Both the position numbers and the translations under genes were made by a program. This document shows, one piece after another, positions 44,304-56,252 of a DNA stretch of 64,000 nucleotides (position 1 is the stretch's first letter; every line of letters starts with the position of its first letter). Source of the stretch: Agrostemma githago (taxonomy: Eukaryota; Streptophyta; Magnoliopsida; Caryophyllales; Caryophyllaceae); the NCBI GenBank assembly GCA_958450325.1, contig OY288254.1, positions 34,295,577 to 34,359,576 of the forward strand, read 5' to 3'. The notes under the pieces are model-generated. The model saw only the letters and a list, made by a program, of their open reading frames with translations, had not been told where the DNA came from and did not search any database.

Positions 44304-44977
44304 TGTTCCGGTATTGGAATCAATTGACCCGACTCTGGATTCGGGTCTTAGTGTTCGGATGTTACTTGAATGACTTTGCGATCCTCTCCTTCTTCTTACC
44401 CCACTGGTCGGACCTTCCCGGCGGAATGGGCCTGCTCCCTGCACACAAAGCGCACAGGGCCTCGGAGGTTGTCCGAGGAAACCCTCTCCGATGCCTAAGT
44501 CAGTCCGTGAATGCCTTAACGAACCTAGTTCGTGAGGAGCTAGGTGGCGTTTTTAGAGTAAGAGTCTAGAGAGAGAAAATCCAACCTTTTGAATGTGGGA
44601 GGAAGGAAAGTATTTATACCTTCCTCCAAGAGAGAGAGAGAGAGGGGAATGAATGGATGGTAAGACTACACGTGGATCTACGACATCCACTCATTCCTAT
44701 TTAACTTAGGTAAAATGACGGAGGGGTCCCCGGTTTCCCTTGGCCATGCCCAAGGGAGAGGTCCCCTGGAGACAGGCAGGCAGGGGGCTATGAAGGCCCT
44801 GCTCGGTGGGCAGCATTGCCCTGCCGGGCAGTTGGTTGTCTGAAGTTGCCCCTTCGGGGGCTCTTTTTGGTGATCTATCCTGACAGCCTGCTGGGCAGGC
44901 TATCTCTTGTTCTTCGGGTCGGGCCGTCTCGGGGCCTGCTTGGCAGGCGGCCCGGTGTAGGCTACCGACCCCCATCA
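44304..44977 (-). repeat. 5' LTR of Tat element
   Basis: 674 bp, close match to 21438-22117, including the GA microsatellite and CCTGC / GCAGG dyads. Confidence 0.9.
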
Positions 44978-45490
44978 TATAATATCAATATTACGATATA
45001 TTGGTATATTACAATATTTCGTAATATTCCTATTCTTTCCTAAACTATATCATGATACCGTAATACTACGGTATCCTCTATCAGTATTATTAATAAATCA
45101 AAAAAATTTCGAGCGATAGATTTGTCCAAATTTTTTAATATATATTTTAAAGTTAAATAAAAAATATAAAAATTTGTATATGAAAAAAAAATCCTACTCC
45201 ACCTAAGACTCGATTTTTTTAAATTTAGATAAAGAATATATGAATTTTGCATAGGAAAAAAAACAATTCTAACCCATTTAAGACTGTAAAAATTATCACT
45301 ATATAAACCGACGATTATCACCTCATAAGACAATAAAAATTGAACAGCGACAGCGCGAAATGCTTAGTCAATTCTGTTTAATAATTGTTTTTAACATTTA
45401 TTTATTTACCCTAAAAAAATATAAAAATTAAAATTTTCAATGGTTAGATATATTGACTCAGTTAATTAAGCAATATAAGTTGGTTAAGTT
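44978..45490. other. AT-rich stretch between Tat and copia elements
   Basis: No coding signal. ATATTACGATATATTGG-like repeats at the left and a CGGTATCC / GTATTACGG-rich part near 45055-45085. It is probably the continuation of the insertion site of the Tat element. Confidence 0.5.
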
Positions 45491-45650
45491 TGTTACATGA
45501 GAGTTAGTTAACTTTAACTAATTAACTAACTACTCTAGGTTGTTAGATAACCAAGATAAAGGGGCTATATAAACACCTCTATGTATCAAGTAGAAACTAA
45601 CTTCTGTAAATCAATCTATTCAATACACAAATTACTTCTTCTCTTATACA
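45491..45650 (+). repeat. 5' LTR of copia element (approximate)
   Basis: A likely 160-bp LTR from TGTTACATG to CTTATACA. A CTATATAAAC TATA box lies at about 45565-45575. The end lies 8 nt before the primer site. No second LTR is present, so the start is a best guess. Confidence 0.5.
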
Positions 45651-45658
45651 ATTTGATA

Positions 45659-45670
45659 TGGTATCAGAGC
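45659..45670 (+). other. Primer-binding site, initiator tRNA-Met
   Basis: TGGTATCAGAGC, the standard site of plant Ty1/copia elements, complementary to the 3' end of initiator tRNA-Met. Confidence 0.9.
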
Positions 45671-45752
45671 TTCAAGTTTCGTTTCTGATATAGTAAATTC
45701 CGCATTAAACTCTCAGTTCAATTTTCTTCAAAGTTCTTCAAGTATTACATCA

Positions 45753-48700
45753 ATGGCGGGTCAAGAAAACTCGTATGATTATTTGACGATCCCCTGTTTC
45801 TGTCCTCATCAGATCAACCGTTCGCTCAGATTGTAGCATATCCCTTTGATGGACGTGACTTTCTTGGATGGAAACAAGATGTCATGATGGCATTAGCATC
45901 CAAAAATAAGGAAGGGTTCATATATGGAGAGTGTGAAAAGCCAACAAGCAACGATAAAATATTTCATCTATGGGTGAGATGTGATCTGATGGTTTTAAGA
46001 TGGATCTTGAATTCCTTATAGACAAGCCTATTCGCGAGAACATGAAGTATGTGAAGTCTGCGAAAGGTCTCTGGGATGATTTGACTAAAAGATACGGATT
46101 GGCGAATGCAATTGAGATCTACCAGCTGAAGAAGGAGTTGGGTGAAGTTTCTCAAGGTAACCTGCCCTTAGTTGAGTACTATGGAAGGAGCAAATCATGT
46201 ACCTGTAGCATTGTCAAGAAAATGCTAGAAAGGGAAGAAAACTCAAAACTGCTTCAATTATTAATGGGGCTAAATTCAGGATATGAGAATGTGAGGTCTC
46301 AGATTCTGTCCATGGAACCTTTACCAAAAATAAACAAAGCACTGGGTCTTATGCAGAAAATCGAAAGGCAGAAGCAAGTTACAGATCATACGGATAATTT
46401 GGCAGAGAATGTTGCATATGCAACATACTAGGGAGGTTCCAAGAAGCAAAAGGAGGCTGAATCTGAGGTTAAACACTGCAGTCATTGCAACATGGACAAT
46501 CATAACATCGAGGATTGTTTCAGATTGAGAGTGTGCAAGCATTGTGGAAAGAAAGGGCACAAAATTGATAAGTGCTATGATTTAGTTGGTTATCCTCCGG
46601 GGAAAGGAAAGAATATCGAAAAATCTTTCAAGAAATATGCAAACAATGTTGACACTGTGGATGAATGTTCGCTAGAAGATCCGTTATCTGTGGTACCCAA
46701 GTCTCAAAATATGTCATTTGACGATTCCTTGATTGATGGGTTCGTCACTTCTGTTGTTGATCAGGTAATGCAAAGAATTTTTTACACGAGGCCTACAGTC
46801 AATCATGTTGATCTTGCAAGAATCTCAGGTTTTGCTGGTATGATTTCAGACCCTAATCTTTCTGGTTCTGCAGTATGTAAATTGCATGACTGGATTGTAG
46901 ATACTTGTGCTTCAGATCATATGTCACATGATTTAAGCTTGATGCATAACATTAGGTTTTTAGAAATACCGATAGTGATTGGATTACCGGATGGAAACAC
47001 AAAGAGAGTAACACAAGTAGGAGACGTTACAATCATGAATAATGTGGTGTTACACAATGTGTTTTACATTCCTGAATTTACACAGAATATCCCTTCTGTT
47101 TTGAAGCTAATTGATCATAACTTGCTTCATGCTGTATTCTCTTCCTCTAATTTTGTTTTTCAGGACCGTTTCAATAAAATTGTGGCTAAAGGGAAAAGAG
47201 TAGGAGGACTGTATGTACAAACACCAAGATTTGATAGATAGAATTGTTTCTAATGTTACTAAGAATACTGCAAATTCTGTAAACTCTATAACTAGTGAGC
47301 TTTTCCATGCTAGACTAGGACATGTTTCCTTTGATAGCATTAAACATGTTGATAATACTGTTATACCAACAAAGAACAAATTTTGTGAGACATGTATAAA
47401 AGCTAAGCATCACAGACTTCCGTTTTTGCTAATAGTACTTCTCATGCTGATTCATGTTTTACTTTGATTCACTTGGATGTTTGAGTTCCATACAGAGTTC
47501 CATGTATGAATGGTGCTCGTTATTTCTTAACCTTACTTGATGATCATTCCAGAAATATCTGGACTATTTTGTTTCAAACTAAAGACCAGGTTCCACGGCT
47601 CCTTAAAGAGTTCTTTTCTTATGTTGAAACTCAGTATAATGCTCATCTTAAAGTCATTCGATCTGATAATGGGACTGAGTTCTTTAATAGAGTATGTGGT
47701 AGGTTGTTCAAAGATAAAGGTCTTAAACATGAGATTAGTATTGTAGGAACGCCACAACAGAATGGAAGAGTCGAAAGAAAACATCGACATTTGCTTGAAG
47801 TAGCTAGAGCATTAAGAATACACTCAGGTTTGCCTATTAAATTTTGGGGGGATTGCTTATTGAGTGCTACACATTTAATAAATATGATGCCAACACCTGT
47901 TCTGAACTGGCAAACACCTTATTTTAGACTTTTTAAAAAGCAACCTGATTTTTCGAGATTAAGGGTCTTTGGTTGTGTATGTTATGTAACTATGCCACCA
48001 ACTTATAAGGACAAATTCGGGAGTAGGGCTAGAAAATGCGTGTTCATTGGATATCCCCACAATCAGAATGGCTATAGGTTGTTTGACTTAGATGCTTATA
48101 CAGTTTTTGTAAATAGAGATGTTGTATTTCAAGAGAATGTATTTCCTTATCTGCATAAGAAACCTGCAACTGTTTGTTCACCTTTAATTTCTCGGCCACT
48201 TATAAATCCGGCTGCATCCACACTAATTGTTCCTCATGCTGGTACTAGTTTCAATACCTTTAATTATATGAATAATGCAAATGAGTTTGTTACTAGTACT
48301 AGTGGTTCTATGAATAATCGTGTAAGTGAGTGATACAGTTATGGGATCTCCGAGTAGTCAAGGTGACAGTGTCACTGGTAATATCAATGAGAACCAGAAT
48401 GACTCAGATTCAGTTGAAGAGGTGCTTGATGTAAGGAGATCAACCAGACAAAGACAAGTCTCAGTACGCCTGCAGCCTTATCATTGCAATGTTAGTGTTC
48501 CAGCTCAGAACATCCTCTCTGATTCTAGGTTTGAGTCCTTCTGTTCTGCTGTACTTAAGGACTTGATCATGTTTGAAGAAGGTTATGTCGCAAGTCTGGC
48601 AAATGCAATGATCGAGCATGAGTCTTATACATACAAACAAGATCTGAGTGACAGCAGATGGGTTGAAACTATCCACAAAGAGGTTCAACCCCTTGAAAAT

Positions 48701-49355
48701 AATCATACATGGGGGGAGGTTGTGGATCTTCCTGCAAATCATAAACCCATTGGTTGAAAGTGGATCTTCAAGGTCAAGTATCTTGCAGATGGTCGTGTTG
48801 AAAGATTTAAAGCACGACTTGTTGCAAAAGGGTATAATCAAATTAAAGACAAAGATTATACAGATATATTCTCTCCAGTGGCAAAATTCACAACAGTCAG
48901 AACCCTTTTAGCGCTTGCTGCAGCTCAGAACTGGAAGTTGCATAAGTTGGATATCGATAATGCATTTTTGCATGGTTTCTTGGATGAGACAGTTTATATG
49001 TTACCTCTTGAGGGCTATAATGTTCCAATAGGAAAGGTGTGCAAGCTAAAACGTTCTTTGTATGGCCTCAAATAGACTTCAAGACAATGGAACAAAGAGT
49101 TGACAAAGCATCTTCTTAGCATTGGATTTCAACAATCCAAGCATGATTATTCACTATATACCAGATATGAATCTAAGACTAACATCTTTATTGTAGCCTT
49201 AGTTTATGTGGATGATGTAGTACTCACAGGCACCTGTGATATCACAATTCAAGGCATTAAAAAGGGGTTAGATAAAGCTTTTTCCATCAAGGATTTGGGT
49301 CAGCTAAGGTACTTCTTAGGCCTCGAAGTCTCCATAAATGAATTGGAGTTTATAA
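45753..49355 (+). pseudogene. Ty1/copia gag-pol, 3'-truncated
   Basis: From ATG 45753 (MAGQENSYDY). Gag with FLGWKQDVMMALASKNKEGF and WDDLTKRYG; two zinc knuckles (CSHCNMDNHNIEDC, CKHCGKKGHKIDKC); protease WIVDTCASDHMSHD, where the usual DTGA reads DTCA; GAG-pre-integrase HARLGHVSFDSIKH; integrase core with D in LTLLDDHSR, D in RSDNGTEF and E in NGRVERKHR; RT with WKLHKLDIDNAFLHG and catalytic LVYVDDVVLTG. Frameshifts and stops occur throughout (for example 46431, 48757 and 49073). It ends after YFLGLEVS at the junction with the next element, so RNase H and the 3' LTR are missing. Confidence 0.9.
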
Positions 49356-50259
49356 TTGCTCGGTTTAAGTGTGGGAGAGCGATATCCTATCGTAGTTAGT
49401 TTATTTTCGTAATTTTTCAAAAAATCTTTAAAAACCCTAAAAAATTGAAAAAAAATTCACAAAAATCAAAAAGATTTTCTCTTGTATGTTTTCCTTTTGT
49501 GTCGTTATGTCGTATATTTGTTGTGTTGTGTATGTTTTGCCTCCCTTTTTGCTTGTAGGTCGCCTAATCACCGTTAACTTTGGAGGGCTTTCAAGACATC
49601 CGGTAACATCTTTTCATCCCTTTTTCCTCTCTATTTCTTGTGAAGTTTGGAGGAGGTTTGTGATGTTGTGTGCTCGGGTGGAGCTTTGTAAAGTTTGTGG
49701 TTGATTTAATGACTTGTTTGGAAGTTCGGGGTGGTGTTTGTTCTCTTTATGTGTTTGTTTTGTTTTGTTTTGTTTGTTCGCCTTTTGTCTCTTTTCCTTT
49801 CGTTTTCGTCGCGTCTTTGTTTTGCGTTGTGTAGTTGTGTCTTATGTGCATAAAGGTTTTCGAAAACCCGGTTTTCAGGCTAGTGCGCAAGTGTTTACTT
49901 TCCCTTTCTAGTAATATGAATCGAGTCTTGGACTTTAGTCTAGTAGAATGACCCTAAATCAATAGTTTCGTTGGTCCTTTACCTTGAGTCCACCTAGCTT
50001 ACTATGGATTTACTACGGGATTTGCATTTTGACCATTATGACCACCCACGGTGTGAAAAGGCCTTGGTTGCCAAGTCCCGTCCCTTAGGTGACCGTGTTC
50101 GGAATTGTTTGATTAGTCCAAGTTTCTCCCCTTTTTGTGGGTTTGAAGGGAAGGCGTCGTCCCGACTCACCCATTTCCTTACCTCCTACACATCTCCACA
50201 AAATAAGGTTGCAAATTGTTGAAATCTCTTTCTTAGTTGCAAAGAAATGCCTACAACTC
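49356..50259 (+). mobile_element. Athila-like element E, left piece of its 3' region
   Basis: Internal 3'-region sequence on the plus strand. It starts at the 3' arm of the internal stem-loop and TTAAGTGTGGGAGAG (49365-49379) and continues as in 33788-34640. It breaks off at 50259 where element D is inserted and resumes at 57825. Everything upstream (5' LTR, gag) is missing at the copia junction. Confidence 0.8.
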
Positions 50260-51802
50260 TGATGGGAAGGATTTTGCCGTCAATCCTACCAACAAATAAT
50301 AACCAACTATTCCTAACTGGGTAGATAGGGCAAGTCGGGTCGAATCCACAGGGACGGGGTGTCGGACTAAGGTGTGCTACGATCCTAGACTAGGTTCGAG
50401 AGAAACTAAATAAGGCGATGGCTAATGACTAAGCTAAAGTCTAAAACACGAAAAAGAAAGGCAAAACAAGCAACTAATGACTAATGGAAGAAAATAAATC
50501 AACAAGAAGGAAAACTAGGGCTAGGTCGGGTTCATGGATGCAAAAGAGATCAAAAGAGGGAAACGGGGTTACTAGCATGCCTTCGTAGCCTAGGTTACGA
50601 TCGGGCTATCGCTACTTAAACGGCCTAGGGGTCATCCTCACCACGCTCTCGCTACTAATGAGGAAACCAAACCAACCAACCAAACAAACACATACAAGAG
50701 AAGAGAAAAACAAGGATTGATCATCTCTAGTCTCACAAGCATTTCATCAAACATGTGGAGTGCAAGGTAAATGAGAAACAACAAAAACAACATCTAGTAC
50801 CACCCATCTCACCCTAAGCATCCCTAATAATCACACCTAATCTCCCTACTAACCCTAGGGGATAACTACTCAAACATATCTATACTAAAACTAACACTAA
50901 CAAGAGAAACAATCACAAGAACAAAAGGAACATTCATAAAGAAGAACAAGGAGGATGAACAACAAACATAAACAAAGGTGAAAACTTGATTAACTATGGA
51001 AGATTAAGAGTAAAGGGAGAAGAAAGATTATACCAACTAGAAAGGAATGGAAAAGATGAACACTTGCATAAAAGAATACCCAAACATCCGCCAATGTTGT
51101 CAAGATTGGTAGAATCTCTAAGAATTCCAATATTACAAGATCAACCTAACTAGATTAAACTAAGATTAAGGAGTAATTAAAGACTAATCTAAGCTAATCT
51201 AACCTAAATTAGTCTAGGGTTTAGTGGGTAATGAAGAGGATAACATAAGATTACAAGAGGGGGGTATTTATAGGGTTATAAGAATAAGGGGAATGAAGTG
51301 ACAAAGTGCGAGGAGAAACAGGGGGCTCACAGCCATGATGAGGGGGCTCACGGCCATGAGGCACCCCCGTCATGGCCATGATGGTCATGGGTCACGGCCA
51401 TGACGCCCTGCTGTAGCTTACTTCCTCTCTTCTTTGCTTTCCAACTCACTACACGGCCATGTAGGGTCTTGTAGGCCTCAAATATGATCTCAAGGGTCCC
51501 TCCTTGCTTCTCATGGGCTTCTCATCGATTTTCGGTGCTTGGGATCGAGTCTAAGGGGCTCGGGAATGGCCCCCAAGGTCTCGAGATCGAATCCAAGGCA
51601 TCAAGTGATCGTTCCTTCTCTTCGTTGGCTCCAAAAGTGTATGAAACGAGTCGGAATCGTTCCAAATCTTCATGAATGTTCTCAGGAACCTAAAACGAGC
51701 TAGAAGAAGCATGAGTAGCCCAGAAACCGCTCCAAAGAGCAATTCCACAAGGAAAACGGGACCTAAACACTACAAATTAGGCACTACAAACTACACTTAT
51801 CA
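50260..51802 (-). repeat. 3' LTR of element D
   Basis: 1543 bp, TGATGGGAAG to CTTATCA. A TATAAATA box on the minus strand at about 51268-51275. An array of dyads with core (T/C)CA(T/C)GGCCATG(A/G) at 51325-51464 lies upstream of it. Confidence 0.9.
51325..51464. repeat. CATG-GC-CATG-type dyad array in LTR of D
   Basis: About seven dyads such as GTCATGGCCATGATGG and GTCACGGCCATGACG. They occupy the same place relative to the TATA box as the TCCCG-N2-CGGGA arrays of the other copies but are unrelated in sequence. Confidence 0.85.
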
Positions 51803-51803
51803 A

Positions 51804-51840
51804 CTCCCCCACACTTAACCCTTACTCGCCCTCGAGTAAG
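51804..51840 (-). promoter_or_regulatory. Polypurine tract with stem-loop, element D
   Basis: TTAAGTGTGGGGGAG (51804-51818) preceded by the stem CTTACTCG / CGAGTAAG (51821-51840), identical to the copies at 5694 and 35505. Confidence 0.85.
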
Positions 51841-54800
51841 CACAAACTAACTAAAAACTAAAAGAAACTAGACTACTAACCGAGTGGGTATTAGCGCACC
51901 CTACGCCCTTTCAACTCACGCAAGTACACTTAGAGGAGAAGTGCACTCCGCAAGGCAAGTGGGGTCTTGCGACAAAATTGTGGATGCAACCGGACACAAA
52001 AACACATAGACAAACAAGCATACAAACAAACAAACAAACGGTTGCACCCAAAAAGAAACAAATACCGCTTCCCTCTAAAAAGTGGTGAAAGAAGCACCGG
52101 TTTAGGACTCAAGGCAAGTAGCAACATTCCCAAGCTAATAATACAAATCGAAATAAACTAAATCCTAATAGTATAACAACAAAGCAATAAGAACGTTGGT
52201 AACTTACCTAGATTCCTCCTAACCTTCTAAGAACGTACTACGGGACGATCGGCGGGATGGAAAAAGGATGAACCACGGTGTTAGTCGACACTGTAGGTAA
52301 GTGAGACCCCGCCCCCTTTAGTTATAAGCCAAGAGGGTCGTCCCATGCCCAAAATCGCTTAACTAGTCCAAGTAAAAAGGTGAATGTGATTGCAAAATGA
52401 GGGAAGACCGACCATTACCGCTATCATCCTTCCTAGGGACTCGGTCCTTTGGTAGGCTCTTCATGGTAATAGTCGGTAAAAGGCTTATTTTTGAGTTGTG
52501 GGGATTCTTTTTGTGGGACGGTTTTCTTTTGGCATTTTTTTTCTTTCTTTTGCATTTTTACTTTGTGTGTTGCTATGCCATTTCTTTTTCATCTTTTGTA
52601 TTTTCTTTTTGGCTTTTTGTGCCTTTTCTTTTTCTTCAATCTTTTCTTTCTTTCATTTTCTTTCTTTTTCTTTTCTTTGCCCTTTTGGCTAGATTTGAGT
52701 TGTAGGCATTTCTTTTTGCAATTAAGAAAGAGATATCAACACTTCGCAAGTTTATTTTGTGGATATGTGTAGAAGGTAGGGGAATGGGTATGTCGGGAGC
52801 GCGCTTTACCTTCAAACCCACAAAAAGGGGAGAACTTGGACTAATCAAACAATCCTAAACACGGTCACCTAAGGGACGGGACTCGGCAACCAAGGCCTTT
52901 TCACACCATGGGTGGTCATAATGGTCAAAATGCAAATCTCGTAGTAAATCCCTAGTAGACTAGGTGGACTCAAGGTAAATGACCAACGAAACTATTGATT
53001 TAGGGTCATTCTACTAGACTAAAGTCCAAGACTCGATTCATACCACTAGAAAGGGAAAGTAAACACTTGCACACTAGCCTCAAAACTGGGTTTTCGAAAA
53101 CCTTTTTACACAAAAGACACAACTACACAACACAAAACAGAGACATGACGAACACGAAAGAAAAAGAGACAAAAGGTAACAAAACAAAACAAAACAAAAC
53201 AAACACACAAATAGAACAAACACCACCCCGAACTTCCAAACAAGTCACCAATCAACCACAAATATGCACAAAGCTCCACCCGAGCACACAACACCACCAA
53301 TCTCCTCCAAACTCCACAAGAAACAAAGAGGAAAAAGGGATGAAAAGATGTTACCGGATGTCTTGAAAGCTCTCCAAAGCTAACGGTGATTAAGCGACCT
53401 AAAAGGAAAAAGGGAGGCAAAACACGCACAACACAACAAATACACGACACAACGACACAAAAGGAAAATACACAAAAGAAAATCTTTTTGATTTTTGGTG
53501 AAAATTTTTCAAATTTTAGGGTTTTAAAATTTTTTTTTTTTTGAAAAACTACGAAAATAAAACTAACTATGATAGAATATCGCTCCCCCACACTTAAACC
53601 AAGCAATGTCCTCATGCTCGATCGTAGTGTATGGAGACACTAAAGAAAAGAAAAGAAACTACGAAAATAAAGCTAAAAATCAAAAATAAAGCGGAGAAAA
53701 GGATAGAATGTGTCCGGCCGGGGTATAGTCAAGTCACCATGGGCCGATACGAGAAAAGATATGGATGGGGGAAGAAATAAAAAGAAATAAAAGGAAATGG
53801 GAGGGGAGGACTAGGTGTAATCAATTCACCTAGCCCGGATTCCGCCCGAACCCGACTAAATCCTACAAAAAGGGTGAAAATCTTGTAAATTTGGATTTTT
53901 TAAATGACTCTCGATGTAATCAAGTCATCGAGAGTCGGGAGCAACCATTACCAAGGCCCCGAGGGCCACCATGACAAGGGGAAGGTGAGTAATCAAAGGG
54001 AGACAAGCAATAAAAGACGGAAAAGAAATGAGAGCCGCCTTACAAAGAGGTTAGCAACTCACAAACTCCATCGTCTCAATGATCAATATAAGCACTTTGC
54101 TAGTCTTCTTCATTGTCATCCCACTTCAAGCTGGATAATATCGCATGGTTGAAGTATTAGGCTTGCATTGGCTTAAATATGAAGTGTAGGGGTCATATGA
54201 TAGTTGCAAGGGTGAGTAGGGAGGTTGGGAGGAGGTATAAAGTGGTTGGGTAGGCAAATTTAGGGGAGCTGGGCTAACAGAAATGGCGAAAAAGGATAGC
54301 AGACCCGTCTTGGCCGTGATGCCCATGGTCACGGCCATGACCCCTCCTGGCCGTGACTTGGCCCCTCATGGCCATGATCGAGAGCAGTAGGCTGAGATTT
54401 CTGGACTTCTAGCACACGGTCATGACAGCCTCCTCATGGCCATGTCTCCCTTGACATGGCCATGTTCCAACCCAAGTCTTCATTTACTACTTAGCACACC
54501 GAGCCTTCCACCCAAATGAAAAATAATACCTCGGGATCCAAAGTCCCGCCCCCTTAAGCTTACAAAAAGCTCAAAAACCGACTTCCTTGCCCAACCTCCA
54601 AGCTTCTATCATCAACCACTCTTCTCAAAACTTCATCTCCACTATTAACCTAGTAAATAAACTCAATAAACACCATCAAATCTCTCCCTCACATCACTCA
54701 AGGAAATTCCAAATTACAAGAATTCCACAAAAACTAACAATCCTAGAAACCAAACTATCCAAACAAACATATATACACACCCAAAAGCTCAAAAAGATAT
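51841..54800 (-). other. Non-coding 3' region of element D
   Basis: No credible ORF. It holds the homopurine tract (plus-strand TTTCTTT-rich, 52530-52690), an internal polypurine-like tract (53583-53597) with its stem-loop (a 7-bp stem using two G-T pairs), the covarying stem-loop (53906-53936) and a second CATGGCCATG-type array (54308-54470). Confidence 0.75.
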
Positions 54801-56080
54801 TTACAACAGGATACTCTCACCATCTACACCTCCATAGCCATCAAGAGCTCGAAGGAGTAAGTCAAATGCTCTAACAACATCTTCATTGAGGCTCATATGG
54901 CCGAGCCTAGCTACTTTCAAGAGCTTCCAAGTCGGAGGCAAGAAGCGATCATCTTCATTATGCTCGGGGTTTGCGTGATCTTCCAGGTCTTCCAAACCAA
55001 CATAGCAACGACTCTTATGACCATCCGATAGGTATAGTGGTCTAGAGTCAAGCTCGGCCTTATGAGTTGGGAGATCACACCCTAAGGGGGTTGCTTCTTC
55101 TACGGGGTCGAGAGTAGAATTCTCTTCCACCGCCCAACAAGGATCATCTTCATCAACCGTCTCACAAGACAAGGGACTTGGAATCGAGTGCGATAAAGGA
55201 GGTGAAGGCATCAAGTTTTCTTCATTGGAGGCTTTAGGATCCTCCCATTTCCCATTCAAGGCAAGTTCCAAGGCATCTACCTCTTTTTCCCAAGTATTAC
55301 GTTCCTTTTCACTCACCTTGTCTAGTTGGCCTAGAGGAGTCTTGTCTTCACTTGGCTTTGGATTGTCAAGATCCGGTTCATCACGAAAAAAATCGTACAA
55401 ATCCAATTTGATAGCCAATACATCGGCTCCCCAAGAGTTACCTTGAGAATCATGTTCACACCCCTCCTCATTGTCAACCCTTGAAGCTTCAAATTCCTCC
55501 ATTCTTCCCATATCTTCACCATCCAAGCAACACTCAACAATGATTTCTCGATTTACCCTCTCTTCTTCATTCGTGGCTTCATGGTCGGGTTGATTTCCAT
55601 GTGGAGTCAACCGATCTTCTTGTCCAAATGAACCTTCCCCAACAATTTGTGGAGCTCGAGTGGCCGACATCGTGATGCGAGCCATGAGTGCATCGATTCG
55701 AGCATCTTGCACCACTTTTTGGGCCCTAAACTCCTCCCTAACCCCTTGTAATTGAATCATCATCTCTTGCTGAGTCTTTTGCATTAGAGTTATCGCCTCT
55801 TGTTGACTCTTTAGCAATTGAATCATCATTTGACAAGTCTCGAAGTTGGGGATTTTTGGTTGTGGGTCACGTGGGAGCATTTGGTAGTTGTTAGGATGTT
55901 GGAATGATCCTTGACAACTTTCATGGTAACCATATGGAGGGGGTTCATAAGATTGTTGATGAGGTTGATATGGTTGGTAAAATTTTGGTCTTGGCAATTT
56001 GCCCCATGATTGTCCCATGAGGATTGATGGTGGCTTGGATGAATAACGTTGCCTTGATACATTGGATGAACTAGAAGCAC
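54801..56080 (-). CDS. Element D ORF: Q-rich protein with gag-like tail
   Basis: A 405-codon ORF starts MGQSWGKLPRP at 56018. An overlapping frame from 56080 (MYQGNVIHPSHH) could be the original start before a frameshift. Features: proline/glutamine-rich N-terminus (YQPYQPHQQSYEPPPYGYHE), a glutamine-rich coiled-coil-like segment (about residues 60-115), a long acidic middle, and a C-terminus with VVRAFDLLLRALDGYG matching the RAFDLFLRALDGDG tail of the Athila-like gag. No capsid, zinc knuckle or protease. It may be a gag remnant bound by a partner's gag (inference). Confidence 0.7.
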
Positions 56081-56231
56081 TTGAGCAAACGTTAGTAGCC
56101 TAATGCTTTTGAGGCACTAGGAAGAGAGAAACAAGAACACAAGAAGAAAAAAGGAGATGCACAAGGAGAAGAAGACACAAAAAGCAAGAAAAAATTCTAA
56201 AACTAAGCACACAAAAGTCTAAACTACGCCG

Positions 56232-56249
56232 TCCCCGGCAACGGCGCCA
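56232..56249 (-). other. Primer-binding site of element D, tRNA-Asp type
   Basis: TGGCGCCGTTGCCGGGGA on the minus strand, 3 nt from the LTR. A leader stem-loop lies at 56099-56121. Confidence 0.88.
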
Positions 56250-56252
56250 AAT

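Larger units (their letters stand above)
21438..44977 (-). mobile_element. Tat-lineage (Retand-like) gypsy element, nested host
   Basis: LTRs of 680 and 674 bp flank it. Flanking 5-mers are TATAT and TATAA, a one-mismatch target duplication. Removing the nested element (27362-37148) and solo LTR (23003-24649) leaves about 12.1 kb. On the minus strand it encodes gag, protease, RT, RNase H, a second RNase H domain (the Tat hallmark) and integrase. On the plus strand, between pol and the 3' LTR, are two antisense ORFs. Retand, Grande and similar elements are known to carry such antisense ORFs. Many stops and frameshifts make it inactive. Confidence 0.9.

Noticed and set aside
38247..44323. Possible endogenous pararetrovirus
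   Set aside because: Integrase, LTRs and a tRNA primer site with dual RNase H place it in Ty3/gypsy Tat; no movement or coat protein of a caulimovirus is seen.
44978..45490. Possible third LTR or MITE at the right border of the Tat element
   Set aside because: I found no convincing terminal inverted repeats or target duplications in this AT-rich stretch.
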